A DNA stretch of 64,000 nt from Vibrio chagasii (lineage in GTDB: Bacteria > Pseudomonadota > Gammaproteobacteria > Enterobacterales > Vibrionaceae): contig NZ_AP025465.1 of assembly GCF_024347355.1 (NCBI RefSeq), forward strand, positions 1,302,001 through 1,366,000. The letters run 5' to 3'. Positions 28,777 through 37,977 of this stretch are shown one piece after another (within the stretch, counting starts at the first letter, position 1; every line of letters begins with the position of its first letter). The notes beneath the pieces are model-generated. The model did no database searches, was not told where the DNA came from, and worked only from the letters and a program-made list of their open reading frames with translations. A program made the translations under genes and the position numbers.

Positions 28777-30294
28777 ATGACGGTTATTCGTAAGCAAGAT
28801 GTGATCAGCAGTGTCGCTGACGCACTTCAGTACATTTCTTATTATCACCCTTTAGACTTTGTCCAAGCCCTAGAAAAAGCGTACGAGAAAGAAGAGAGCC
28901 AAGCAGCTAAAGATGCGATCGCTCAGATTCTGATTAACTCACGTATGTCTGCGGAAGGTCACCGTCCTATCTGTCAGGATACAGGTATCGTTACTTGTTT
29001 CGTGAACATCGGTATGGATGTGAAGTGGGAAACGGATCTAACAGTACAACAAATGGTTGATGAAGGCGTTCGTCAAGCTTACAACAACCCAGATAACCCA
29101 CTGCGTGCATCTGTCCTAATGGACCCTGCAGGTAAGCGTATTAATACTAAAGACAACACTCCTGCGGTTGTTCACATTAATATGGTTCCTGGCAACAAGG
29201 TTGAAATTCAAATCGCGGCGAAAGGCGGCGGTTCTGAGAACAAAACTAAGATGGTTATGCTAAACCCTTCTGATGACATCGCAGAATGGGTAGAGAAGAC
29301 GCTACCAACGATGGGTGCAGGTTGGTGTCCACCGGGTATGCTAGGTATAGGCATCGGCGGTACTGCTGAGAAAGCGGCGGTACTGGCGAAAGAGTCTTTG
29401 ATGGAACACATCGATATCCAAGAGCTTATCGAGAAAGGTCCTGAGAACGCAGAAGAAGAGCTTCGTTTAGACATCTTCAACCGCGTAAACAAACTAGGTA
29501 TTGGTGCACAAGGTCTTGGTGGTCTAACTACCGTTGTTGATGTGAAGATCAAAACAGCACCAACACACGCAGCGTCTAAGCCTGTTTGCCTAATTCCGAA
29601 CTGTGCAGCAACACGTCACGTTCACTTCACACTAGACGGCAGCGGCCCAGCAGAGCTAACGCCACCTAAACTAGAAGAGTGGCCAGACATCACTTGGGAA
29701 GCGGGTGCAAATACACGTCGCGTGAACCTTGATGAAGTAACCAAAGAAGACGTTCAAGAGTGGAAGACGGGTGAAACGGTTCTTCTATCAGGCAAAATTT
29801 TAACGGGCCGTGATGCAGCGCATAAGCGTATTCAAGGTATGCTTGAAAGCGGTGAGGGTTTACCTGAAGGCGTCGATTTTAAAGGTAAGTTTATCTACTA
29901 CGTAGGCCCTGTGGATGCAGTCGGCGACGAAGCGGTAGGTCCTGCGGGTCCAACAACGTCAACACGTATGGATAAATTCACTGACATGATGCTAAACGAA
30001 ACAGGCATCATGGGTATGATCGGTAAGGCGGAACGTGGCCCTGCTACGGTTGAATCAATCAAAGAGCACAAAGCGGTTTACTTGATGGCTGTAGGTGGCG
30101 CGGCTTACCTAGTTGCAAAAGCAATCAAGAAAGCACGTGTTGTGGCGTTTGAAGATCTTGGTATGGAAGCGATTTACGAGTTTGAAGTTGAAGACATGCC
30201 AGTAACAGTTGCGGTTGATTCAACAGGCGCAAACGCTCACCAGATCGGCCCTGACACATGGAAAGTGAAAATTGCCGAAGCTGAAAAAGCTTAA
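28777..30294 (+). CDS. Fumarate hydratase, class I (iron-sulfur)
   Basis: The 505-aa protein is a class I, oxygen-sensitive 4Fe-4S fumarase that hydrates fumarate to malate in the citric acid cycle. It has RPICQDTGIVTCF (about 65-77), CLIPNCAATRHVHF in the middle, and a C-terminal beta domain with LSGKILTGRDAAHKR and GPTTSTRMD. The start at 28777 is 8 nt after AGAGG; a GTG at 28738 is in frame but lacks support. At 505 aa it is shorter than E. coli FumA (548). The fumA/fumB name is not settled by sequence. Confidence 0.93.
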   Translation: MTVIRKQDVISSVADALQYISYYHPLDFVQALEKAYEKEESQAAKDAIAQILINSRMSAEGHRPICQDTGIVTCFVNIGMDVKWETDLTVQQMVDEGVRQAYNNPDNPLRASVLMDPAGKRINTKDNTPAVVHINMVPGNKVEIQIAAKGGGSENKTKMVMLNPSDDIAEWVEKTLPTMGAGWCPPGMLGIGIGGTAEKAAVLAKESLMEHIDIQELIEKGPENAEEELRLDIFNRVNKLGIGAQGLGGLTTVVDVKIKTAPTHAASKPVCLIPNCAATRHVHFTLDGSGPAELTPPKLEEWPDITWEAGANTRRVNLDEVTKEDVQEWKTGETVLLSGKILTGRDAAHKRIQGMLESGEGLPEGVDFKGKFIYYVGPVDAVGDEAVGPAGPTTSTRMDKFTDMMLNETGIMGMIGKAERGPATVESIKEHKAVYLMAVGGAAYLVAKAIKKARVVAFEDLGMEAIYEFEVEDMPVTVAVDSTGANAHQIGPDTWKVKIAEAEKA

Positions 30295-30367
30295 TCAACC
30301 GAAGTCAAAAAGTCGTAATTGATGCTGACTCTAGCGTTTGAATTGTAAGTTTTGACAGAAAGTTAAA

Positions 30368-30402
30368 GACAAAAGTGCAGCATTATCTGCACTTTTGTCT
30401 TA
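30368..30402 (+). terminator. Fumarase gene terminator
   Basis: GACAAAAGTGCAG (30368-30380) pairs with CTGCACTTTTGTC (30387-30399), then TTATT. Confidence 0.85.
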
Positions 30403-30458
30403 TTATCAATGATATAGTGATAAACACATCGTTTGATATAAGAACATAGGAGAGAGGA

Positions 30459-30644
30459 ATGCCTCGTTTTATTCAGATCCTACAAATTATCTTGGCAGTG
30501 GTGATTGGTAGTTTCATTGGTTACGATTTGATCTTGCACGGAATCAGCATCTTTAACGAAAAATACGTAACCATTACATGTGTATTGTGGTTGATTGTTG
30601 AGATAGCACTGTTTGTTATCTACAAACTCATAGAAGACGATTAG
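30459..30644 (+). CDS. Small membrane protein (61 aa)
   Basis: A strong GGAGAGAGG ribosome site lies just before the ATG. The product has two membrane helices (about 5-25 and 36-56) with a short polar hinge and the acidic end KLIEDD. No family is recognised. It has its own terminator, so it is an independent gene. Confidence 0.7.
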   Translation: MPRFIQILQIILAVVIGSFIGYDLILHGISIFNEKYVTITCVLWLIVEIALFVIYKLIEDD

Positions 30645-30667
30645 TCTGCTATTCATTAAAAAATTTT

Positions 30668-30703
30668 AAAGCCCCTGATTATGAATGTAGTCAGGGGCTT
30701 TTA
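30668..30703 (+). terminator. Terminator of the 61-aa membrane protein gene
   Basis: AAAGCCCCTGA (30668-30678) pairs with TCAGGGGCTTT (30691-30701), then TATT. Confidence 0.85.
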
Positions 30704-30853
30704 TTCATCTAGCATTAAGAATGGATATTGCATACTCACTACTATTAGTAAAAGAACAAGCAACAGCATACAAACTATCCCAATAGGGAAAGAACATAGG
30801 CTTGCCTCTCTATCATCATAACCAGCTTGCCTAAATATCACGGAGTCGTTCAA

Positions 30854-32227
30854 ATGAAACACCTAACTCAAGAAATGAGTGACTTTATAAGCAGAGGAAC
30901 GGATTCTCACATTAGAGTAGCGGTCACGGGTCTGTCTCGTGCAGGTAAAACAGCATTCATTACCTCGTTGGTTAACCAACTTCTTCATACCTCTACTCAT
31001 AAGAATTTACCGCTTCTTGCTTCAGCGAGAGACGGAAGAATTATTGGTGCAAAGCGCATCCCACAACACAACATGATGATTCCGCGCTTCTCTTATGACG
31101 AAGCGATGGAATCATTAAATGGTCAGCCACCTGAATGGCCAGTACCGACGCGCGATGTCAGTGAAATTCGCTTGGCCATCAAATACAAGCCGGCAAAAGG
31201 CGCGAAGAAGTTACTGAGTAAAAACAGTACCCTTTATCTCGACATTGTTGACTATCCGGGTGAATGGTTACTTGATTTACCATTATTGGATATGGATTTT
31301 GAAACGTGGAGCCAATCTCAGTTTGCCGCATTAAAAGGTGACCGAGAAACTTACTCGCAAGAGTGGAGCGCAATGCTTGGCGACGTTGACTTGTTGGCTG
31401 AAGCTGATGAGAAGAAGCTGGTCACCATTGCCGATAGCTACACTCAGTATCTTCATACTTGTAAGAGCAATGGACTACATTGGGTGCAACCGGGGCGATT
31501 TGTATTACCAGGTGAGCTTGAAGGCGCGCCTGTGTTGCAGTTTTTCCCATGCGTAGCACCACAAGGTAAATTCTCGAAAACAAGTAACTATGCGGTGCTG
31601 AAAGCTCGCTATGAAGAGTACCAACAGAAGGTTGTTAAAGCGTTCTACAAGAATCATTTCTCAACCTTCGACAGACAAATTGTGCTGGTGGATTGCTTGC
31701 AGCCACTCAATGCAGGTTACGACTCTTTCATGGATATGCGTGGTGCACTTGAACAGTTATTGAAGAGCTTTAAATATGGTCGAAGCAATATCCTGAGACG
31801 TTTGTTTGCTCCGAAGATCGACAAGATCCTGTTTGCAGCGACTAAGGCAGACCATGTAACACCAGATCAGCACCCAAACTTGGTGTCACTGCTGCAACAG
31901 ATGGTACACCCAGCGTGGCAACAGGCGGCGTTTGAGCATATTGATATGAGCTGCATGAGCATCGCATCTATTCAAGCGACCAGCGCAGGTTATATCTCGT
32001 CGGGCTCGGACAATGTGCCAGCGCTGCAAGGTGTTACTTTGGATAACGTTCCTCAGACTATGTATCCGGGTGAGGTGCCACGCAAGCTGCCGAACAAGCA
32101 GTATTGGGAAACCAACCAGTTTGATTTCACGAGCTTTAGGCCAATGGAGCAACATTCTGATGAACCTTGCCAACACCTAAGAATTGATAAGGTTTTAGAG
32201 TATCTCATTGGCGATAAGTTGAAGTAA
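30854..32227 (+). CDS. ycjX: YcjX-type P-loop GTPase-like protein (DUF463)
   Basis: The 457-aa protein has a Walker A motif TGLSRAGKTAF at about residue 30 and VDYPGEWLLDLPL, the DxxG-like switch of this family, with FAATKADHVTPDQHP near 330 as the specificity loop. In enterics ycjX belongs to the phage-shock (Psp) regulon and lies beside ycjF and tyrR, the order seen here. Function is not established. I use the ATG at 30854, with GGAG 8 nt upstream, rather than an in-frame start at 30827. Confidence 0.93.
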   Translation: MKHLTQEMSDFISRGTDSHIRVAVTGLSRAGKTAFITSLVNQLLHTSTHKNLPLLASARDGRIIGAKRIPQHNMMIPRFSYDEAMESLNGQPPEWPVPTRDVSEIRLAIKYKPAKGAKKLLSKNSTLYLDIVDYPGEWLLDLPLLDMDFETWSQSQFAALKGDRETYSQEWSAMLGDVDLLAEADEKKLVTIADSYTQYLHTCKSNGLHWVQPGRFVLPGELEGAPVLQFFPCVAPQGKFSKTSNYAVLKARYEEYQQKVVKAFYKNHFSTFDRQIVLVDCLQPLNAGYDSFMDMRGALEQLLKSFKYGRSNILRRLFAPKIDKILFAATKADHVTPDQHPNLVSLLQQMVHPAWQQAAFEHIDMSCMSIASIQATSAGYISSGSDNVPALQGVTLDNVPQTMYPGEVPRKLPNKQYWETNQFDFTSFRPMEQHSDEPCQHLRIDKVLEYLIGDKLK

Positions 32228-32242
32228 TTGAGGCAATAAAAG

Positions 32243-33316
32243 ATGAGTGAATTAAAAACAAAGCAGGTCTTTAATGAGCCGCTGAAGACCTCTTTTGATG
32301 ACAATGATTATGCTTTTGGTAAACAAGGCATGGATGAAGCGACCCCAGAATTAGGTGCCCAGCAGTTGTTTACGGAACAAGAGAAATTTGTACCCGTTGC
32401 ACCACAGGTTGAGAGCGAGCTAGATGGAGAATCCGAGCAACAACTAGAACAGATCATTCGTCCAAGTAAAAAGAGAAAGTGGTTGGGCTCTGGCTTAATG
32501 GTTGCTTTCGCGGGCTTAGTGGGCTGGCAGGCGATTGATTCTGTCATCACTGCGATTCAATCAGCAGATTGGCTCGCGCTCGGTTGGGCAGGTTTCATTG
32601 CGGCAATCGCTTCATTGGGCTTAGGCGCAATCGGCAAAGAGCTGTGGAAGCTACGCTCATTGAAAGATCACTTCAGTGTTCAAGAGCAGAGTGAAGAGCT
32701 ACTACTAAGTCAAAGTGTCGGCAAAGGCAAAGCATTCTGTGAAAACATCGCCAAGCAGGGCGGCATTATTGCTGAGTCTCCGGCGTTCGATAAGTGGAGA
32801 AACAGCATCAACCCAGCACACAGTGATGCCGAAGTGTTGGATATGTACGATGCGTTGGTTGTTGCACAGCAAGATAAAGTGGCAACTCAAATCGTGACTA
32901 AGTTCTCGACTGAATCGGCGGCTTTGGTGGCGGTGAGCCCATTAGCAGCGGCAGACATGCTGCTAGTGGCGTGGCGTAATTTCACCATGATCGACAAGTT
33001 AGCTGATGTGTATGGCATTGAACTTGGCTACTGGTCTCGCATCAAACTGTTCAAGTTGGTGTTAATCAACATGGCAGCTGCCGGCGCAAGTGAACTCGCG
33101 ATTGATGCAAGCATGGACTTAGTTTCCATGGATCTGGCTGGTAAAGTCTCAGCGAGAGCTGGGCAGGGCTTGGGTGTTGGTATCCTGACTGCTCGATTGG
33201 GTCTAAAGGCCATGACACTGCTTCGCCCTATGCCTTGGCACAATGAACGCAAAGTAAAACTGGCCGACATGCGCAAAGCCGTCCTTTCTGAAATAAAGCG
33301 TATTACCCTTAAATAA
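32243..33316 (+). CDS. ycjF: YcjF-type inner-membrane protein (DUF697)
   Basis: The 357-aa protein has a polar N-terminal 75 residues, two membrane helices (about 78-100 and 108-130) and a C-terminal DUF697-like helical domain ([20 protein letters not shown], about 230-250, then the hydrophobic stretch [20 protein letters not shown]). It follows ycjX by 15 bp and is surely in the same operon. The pair is part of the envelope-stress group in enterics; here the psp genes themselves are not in view. Confidence 0.92.
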   Translation: MSELKTKQVFNEPLKTSFDDNDYAFGKQGMDEATPELGAQQLFTEQEKFVPVAPQVESELDGESEQQLEQIIRPSKKRKWLGSGLMVAFAGLVGWQAIDSVITAIQSADWLALGWAGFIAAIASLGLGAIGKELWKLRSLKDHFSVQEQSEELLLSQSVGKGKAFCENIAKQGGIIAESPAFDKWRNSINPAHSDAEVLDMYDALVVAQQDKVATQIVTKFSTESAALVAVSPLAAADMLLVAWRNFTMIDKLADVYGIELGYWSRIKLFKLVLINMAAAGASELAIDASMDLVSMDLAGKVSARAGQGLGVGILTARLGLKAMTLLRPMPWHNERKVKLADMRKAVLSEIKRITLK

Positions 33317-33364
33317 AACGTACGTCTTTGAAACAAAATGTATGACATTGAGTGGTTTGCGAGC

Positions 33365-33390
33365 GAAGAGTAAACATATGTTTACTCTTC
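33365..33390. promoter_or_regulatory. 26-bp perfect palindrome containing a TyrR-box-like core, upstream of tyrR
   Basis: The palindrome has half-site GAAGAGTAAACAT. Its centre reads GTAAA-CATATG-TTTAC, matching the TyrR box TGTAAA-N6-TTTACA except for the outermost base on each side, and it keeps the essential G-N14-C pair. It is about 70 bp before the tyrR GTG, suggesting autoregulation as in E. coli. It could also act as the ycjF terminator, since TTCTT follows. Confidence 0.7.
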
Positions 33391-33460
33391 TTCTTGACTG
33401 AACTCAGACCTTAATTCACACTACTGTCAACTTATCCTGACACCTATAATAGGACTATTT

Positions 33461-35005
33461 GTGCGTCTTGAAGTATTGTGTGAAGACCGACTCGGCTTAA
33501 CGCGTGAGTTGCTCGATATCTTGGCCTCAAAAAGCATTGATTTACGAGGAATCGAAATCGATGTTAAAGGCATTATTTACCTGAACTGCCCTGATATTGA
33601 TTTTGATGCTTTTAGTGAACTTATGGCTGAAATTCGTCGAATTTCAGGTGTAAAGGATGTACGAAAAATACAATTCATGCCAAGCGAAAGGCACAACACT
33701 GAGCTGATCGCTTTGCTGGCTAACCTACCTGATCCCGTGATTGCGATTGACCTCAAAGGTTCAGTCGATATGGCAAACCACGCTGCACTCAACCTATTTG
33801 GCAAGCAAGAAGACGAAGTCATTGGCGAGCCACTCGCATCCTTCGTACCTAGCTTTAACTTTGGTCGTTGGATCGAAGGTGAAGTGACACGCCACCGTGA
33901 AGTTGTTGTGTTGGAGGGTTTAGACTTCTCTATTGAAATCCTACCTATCTATCTGGGTGGTGACGTCAACGAGCCTGTGCTGGCGAGCGCGGTGATGACG
34001 ATTCGTTCTTGCAACCAAGAGATGAATACGCCCGATGCGATTCCTGAACAGAACAACTTAGGCTTTGAGCATTTTGTTGGTGTCTCTAATCGCCATAAAG
34101 CGTTAATCAGCCAAGCAAAAAAACTGGCGATGCTAGATCAGCCTCTGCTGATTGAAGGTGATACAGGTACAGGTAAAGAGATGTTGGCGAAAGCGTGTCA
34201 TAACCGCTCAAACCGCTCGTCTTTCCCATTCTTGATTCTGAGCTGTGCATCGATGCCTGATGACGTAGCAGAAACCGAGCTGTTTGGTCACGCCCCAGGT
34301 TCATTTAACCATGAACAAGGTCATAAAGGCATTTTCGAACAAGCCAATGGCGGTACCGTATTTTTAGATGAGATTGGCGAAATGAGCCCGCATCTACAAA
34401 TCAAACTGCTTCGCTTCCTACAAGATGGTTCATTCCGTCGTGTGGGTGAAGAGGAAGAGATGCATGCTGATGTTCGTATTATTGCGTCAACGCGCCACCG
34501 CCTTTCTGAACTTGCTGATTCAGGCTCGTTCCGTGAAGACTTGTTCTACCGCTTGAATGTACTGACTCTCTCTATTCCAGCATTGCGTGAACGTTCTAAC
34601 GACGTAGCACCATTACTGGAACTGTTCGTAGCTAAATACGCGCAGCAGCTTGGTATGTTAAAGCCTAAGCTTACTCAAGAGTTAATCGACCAACTTGGTA
34701 ATTACCAATGGCCGGGTAACATTCGTCAGTTAGACAACATGGTATTACGTGCGCTTACTGAGCTCGATTCAGACACGCTATCGGTTGAGCAGTTCCACTT
34801 GCCTCAGTTAGAAACCATGACAACAGGCATGGCGAACTTGAGCTTAGATGGTTCTCTGGATGAGATCATGAAAGACTATGAGTCTCAGATCTTGGAGAAG
34901 CTTTACCAGTCATTCCCATCAAGTCGTAAGTTAGCTAAGCGTTTGAACGTGTCTCATACCTCTATTGCGAATAAGCTTCGTGATTACGGTATCAGAAAGA
35001 ACTGA
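33461..35005 (+). CDS. tyrR: Aromatic amino acid regulator TyrR
   Basis: The 514-aa protein matches E. coli TyrR along its length. It has an N-terminal ACT domain (MRLEVLCEDRLGLTRELLDIL), a PAS domain (about 80-190), an AAA+ domain with Walker A GDTGTGKEM (about 230) and FLDEIGEM, and a C-terminal helix-turn-helix (SRKLAKRLNVSHTSIANKLRDYGI). With tyrosine or phenylalanine bound it represses or activates aromatic amino acid synthesis and transport genes. It starts with GTG, 7 nt after AGGA. A TyrR-box-like palindrome lies just upstream. Confidence 0.97.
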   Translation: MRLEVLCEDRLGLTRELLDILASKSIDLRGIEIDVKGIIYLNCPDIDFDAFSELMAEIRRISGVKDVRKIQFMPSERHNTELIALLANLPDPVIAIDLKGSVDMANHAALNLFGKQEDEVIGEPLASFVPSFNFGRWIEGEVTRHREVVVLEGLDFSIEILPIYLGGDVNEPVLASAVMTIRSCNQEMNTPDAIPEQNNLGFEHFVGVSNRHKALISQAKKLAMLDQPLLIEGDTGTGKEMLAKACHNRSNRSSFPFLILSCASMPDDVAETELFGHAPGSFNHEQGHKGIFEQANGGTVFLDEIGEMSPHLQIKLLRFLQDGSFRRVGEEEEMHADVRIIASTRHRLSELADSGSFREDLFYRLNVLTLSIPALRERSNDVAPLLELFVAKYAQQLGMLKPKLTQELIDQLGNYQWPGNIRQLDNMVLRALTELDSDTLSVEQFHLPQLETMTTGMANLSLDGSLDEIMKDYESQILEKLYQSFPSSRKLAKRLNVSHTSIANKLRDYGIRKN

Positions 35006-35023
35006 TCGAATAAGACCAAAATT

Positions 35024-35611
35024 ATGGAAGATTTGAGCACACCAGAACGCATTTACAAGCGAGATGGAAATCTGATTCTACGTACCGCTGAGATAGACGA
35101 TGCGACGATGATCAGTGAGTACTTTCAGGTGAATCGAGAGTATCTCAAACCTTGGGAACCGATTCGTGAAGATGCATTTTTTGCGAGATCAGGCTGGGCA
35201 CAGCGCCTAATTAAGCTAAACGAGCTTCATAAAATGGGGCTCGGCTACTACTGTTTATTGATTAATGCCGATACTAACGAAATGTTAGGGACTATCTCGT
35301 TCAGTAATTTGTCTCGTTTCCCGTTCTATGCATGTAACGTAGGCTATTCACTCGCAGAGCAAGCTCAGGGCCATGGTTACATGCGCAGAGGTCTTAGTAT
35401 GGCGAAAGACTACATGTTTGACGTGCAGAACATGCATCGCCTAATGGCGGGTTATATGCCTCACAATGAACGAAGTGCGGGCGTACTGGAGCATCTCGGC
35501 TTTGTACGTGAAGGTTTTGCTAAAGATTACCTACAAATTAACGGTAAATGGGAAGACCACATACTGACAGCGCTCGTCAATCCTAACTGGGAAGATAGAC
35601 GCAACATCTAG
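35024..35611 (+). CDS. rimJ: RimJ-like GNAT N-acetyltransferase
   Basis: The 195-aa protein has the GNAT fold with the acetyl-CoA loop QAQGHGYMRRGL (about 113-124) and the end typical of RimJ: HRLMAGYMPHNERSAGVLEHLGF, then GFAKDYLQINGKWEDHILTAL. RimJ acetylates the N-terminal alanine of ribosomal protein S5; the same is likely here but other RimJ/RimL members act elsewhere. It follows tyrR by 18 bp with a weak ribosome site, so it is probably read through from tyrR. Confidence 0.85.
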   Translation: MEDLSTPERIYKRDGNLILRTAEIDDATMISEYFQVNREYLKPWEPIREDAFFARSGWAQRLIKLNELHKMGLGYYCLLINADTNEMLGTISFSNLSRFPFYACNVGYSLAEQAQGHGYMRRGLSMAKDYMFDVQNMHRLMAGYMPHNERSAGVLEHLGFVREGFAKDYLQINGKWEDHILTALVNPNWEDRRNI

Positions 35612-35648
35612 ACACAGTCTATAAGCTCACAAACGAGCAGCGATTAAA

Positions 35649-35691
35649 AAAGGCAGCGAATATTAAGCGATGTAGCGTTGCTGCCTTTATT
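35649..35691 (+). terminator. Terminator after the rimJ-like gene
   Basis: AAAGGCAGC (35649-35657) pairs with GCTGCCTTT (35680-35688); the loop is long (22 nt). Confidence 0.7.
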
Positions 35692-35749
35692 AAAAGAACA
35701 TAGAGCCATGGTTGAACCATCGGCCTGAGAAGATATTAGAGGAATTTTG

Positions 35750-36223
35750 ATGTCATACACAACTTTGGATGAATACCAAAGAAAATGGATTTTTACTCAC
35801 CAGTCGATGCCACTTCCGGCTGAGGATTTGGAAAAGATTAAGCCAATGACACAGGCAAGAGCGTCTCAGTTTTGGAAAGAGAACGTGAGCCCTCAAAGCC
35901 CAGACGCTGAGCGACTAAGCTCGCAAGACTGGCCGAGCAAAGCATCGAACTGGAAAGAAGAGATCAGCTGGATGGCACATTGGGAAGCCGATGAGCCGGA
36001 AATGCCAGAAGAGATCCTTAACTTTATTGATTGGCAAGATGACGTAACTGTTTATTTTTGTTATGAAAAGTATAATGTTCTTGAAACCAAATGGGCCGTT
36101 TTTAAGAAGCATTGGAAGAACTTTTTGTTCTACGATGATGGTCCAATTCTATTAGGTCGTCGTCGCTCTGAAGCGCTTTGGTTTGCGACTAATGGTACGG
36201 TGAAAATCGGTAACCGAGCATAA
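35750..36223 (+). CDS. Vibrio hypothetical protein, DUF2947-like
   Basis: The 157-aa soluble protein is rich in Trp and acidic residues (KASNWKEEISWMAHWEADEPEMPE, about 65-88) and ends WFATNGTVKIGNRA. It resembles DUF2947 proteins found in Vibrio and relatives; the call is by memory of this Trp-rich pattern and no function is known. The ATG at 35750 has AGAGG 8 nt upstream; the adjacent TTG is not needed. It is monocistronic between two terminators. Confidence 0.7.
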   Translation: MSYTTLDEYQRKWIFTHQSMPLPAEDLEKIKPMTQARASQFWKENVSPQSPDAERLSSQDWPSKASNWKEEISWMAHWEADEPEMPEEILNFIDWQDDVTVYFCYEKYNVLETKWAVFKKHWKNFLFYDDGPILLGRRRSEALWFATNGTVKIGNRA

Positions 36224-36247
36224 GCTGAAACGAATTTTAAGTGGTAG

Positions 36248-36276
36248 AAAAGCGAGCATAGTGCTCGCTTTTTTTA
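36248..36276. terminator. Bidirectional terminator
   Basis: AAAAGCGAGCA (36248-36258) pairs with TGCTCGCTTTT (36262-36272), three-base loop, followed by T. Confidence 0.85.
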
Positions 36277-37272
36277 TTTTAGTTGGGCGTAACGTTTACT
36301 TATTTTGTTTTCGTACATTTGCTCATCCGTTAGTCGAATTAACTCTTCGATAGGTGGAATATTTGACGAGTAAATAAGTGAACCATGGCTAAAAGTTGCG
36401 TGGCAATCTATACCTAGTTTTTGGGAATGTTTGTTAAAGTCGGATTGAACTCGGCTTATTATCTTATTTAGGGAGTCTTCGGTGATGTCTCTACACAATA
36501 AGAGAAACTCATCTCCTCCAAGTCTTCCACAAATATCATCCTTACGAGTGTTACGTTGAAGTGAATGAGAGAAGGACTTTATATATTGGTCGACAATATT
36601 ATGTCCGAAGTTATCATTAACATACTTAAGTCCGTCGATATCAAAATAAACAGTTCCAATACTCACGCCATTTTCTATAGTGCTATCGATGAATTTGGGT
36701 GACTCGCTTAATATCGCTCTACGATTAAATACTTGAGTCAATTCGTCGTGATTAGACGTATACTTCAATTTGCGTACTCGTTCCGCAGTATGTACTTCTC
36801 TTTCTAATAGCGCGCGAATGCTCTCCATTAAATTTATCTGTATTGGTTTATAAGAGGTCTCTTTAGTATCTAGCGCACAAAGTGTTGCAAACATGCTGTC
36901 GTCCGATTGTAAGATCGGCAAGCCTAGGTAAGAGACGTAGCCCATCTGCGTGAGCTCGGGATTGTCGCTCCATTCCTCTTTACCAGACGCATTTTTTACA
37001 TAAAGCATTGCTCTGGTTTCCATCACGGTCTTGCAGTACAAATTGATGTCTCTGGGGATGATTTTGCCAGGGTTCGCTTTAACTCCTGGTGAAGAAGACA
37101 TCGCAATGTTTTGGAATCCAACTTCAGACGTAAGAATAAGCCCAACAGCGGGAGCATTAAGCACTTCTGCTATGTTATTGAGCAGGCTTTTCCATAAAGA
37201 GAGGTCCATTTCTTTCACTAGATCATTGATGGCATATTTAGAGCTGGATTGGTAGATATTGGTAAATGGCAT
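36274..37272 (-). CDS. GAF-GGDEF diguanylate cyclase with intact I-site
   Basis: The 332-aa cytoplasmic protein has an N-terminal GAF domain (about 30-160) and a C-terminal GGDEF domain with GGDEF at 252-256. RKDD at 243-246, five residues before GGDEF, is the RxxD inhibitory site for c-di-GMP. Active synthesis of c-di-GMP with product feedback is expected. The GAF ligand is unknown. The only promoter room is the 332-bp AT-rich divergent region with a small gene. Confidence 0.92.
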   Translation of the reverse strand: MPFTNIYQSSSKYAINDLVKEMDLSLWKSLLNNIAEVLNAPAVGLILTSEVGFQNIAMSSSPGVKANPGKIIPRDINLYCKTVMETRAMLYVKNASGKEEWSDNPELTQMGYVSYLGLPILQSDDSMFATLCALDTKETSYKPIQINLMESIRALLEREVHTAERVRKLKYTSNHDELTQVFNRRAILSESPKFIDSTIENGVSIGTVYFDIDGLKYVNDNFGHNIVDQYIKSFSHSLQRNTRKDDICGRLGGDEFLLLCRDITEDSLNKIISRVQSDFNKHSQKLGIDCHATFSHGSLIYSSNIPPIEELIRLTDEQMYENKISKRYAQLK

Positions 37273-37604
37273 GAATGATCACCTTTTTGGAATGTCATAC
37301 CGTTGGCTCTAATGTCAAACTTCTTCCTTTGCAATCTGAAATAATATATTTCCTTCCGTTTGTATTTTTAATAAGACAAAGGCATAGCCCATAGGTGGCG
37401 TGTTTATAAAAACTATAAAAAAAACGCTACGACCATATTTATTTCTTAATAAAAATAAGTGAACTCTATTTGTTTAAATAATGTGCTTATAAGGCGGTTT
37501 TCGATATGTAAATCACAATTTCACTATGGTTTAACCGGAAAGTATTGAATCAATAGGGGAGAGTCCTATATTGGGAAGTGTAGCCTTAGTGGAGGTGAAG
37601 TATT
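37273..37604. other. 332-bp AT-rich divergent intergenic region
   Basis: There is no ORF. A small inverted repeat ATAGG-N7-CCTAT (37553-37569) lies about 35 bp before the 71-aa gene, within its likely 5' untranslated region. I do not see a known riboswitch. Confidence 0.45.
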
Positions 37605-37820
37605 ATGATTTGGGATACTCTCGAACGTGTAAATAAACTTCGCAAGGAAGCAATGGAGGATCCAGAATTCTTGGATTCAGCAAAAATGCATGAGGAATGG
37701 CTTTTGAGCGAAACTCATAACCAGCCAAATAAAGGAGCTAAAGAAAAGAAACCTAAAAAACTGTCTGACATCTATGAGAATACAGACTTTACTATCAACC
37801 CAAACGGAACGAAACATTAA
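37605..37820 (+). CDS. Small charged hypothetical protein (71 aa)
   Basis: GGAGGTGA lies 8-10 nt before the ATG, a near-perfect ribosome site that supports a real gene. The product is highly charged and helical at the N-terminus (MIWDTLERVNKLRKEAMEDP) and Lys-rich in the middle. There is no membrane segment and no recognised domain. A strong terminator follows. Confidence 0.65.
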   Translation: MIWDTLERVNKLRKEAMEDPEFLDSAKMHEEWLLSETHNQPNKGAKEKKPKKLSDIYENTDFTINPNGTKH

Positions 37821-37903
37821 ACAATGATTAACTGTAACACGGCTGAGGCTCTTAACCCGGAAGCTAAGTACCAACGACACACACCAGCCTTTAGCCACCA
37901 ATA

Positions 37904-37942
37904 AAAAAGCCACTTTCAATGTATCGAAAGTGGCTTTTTCTT
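37904..37942. terminator. Bidirectional terminator before the Hsp70 cassette
   Basis: AAAAAGCCACTTTC (37904-37917) pairs with GAAAGTGGCTTTTT (37926-37939), a perfect 14-bp stem. Confidence 0.9.
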
Positions 37943-37977
37943 TTCTAGCTGCTTAGAAGCGATATCTGCATTCAGCC

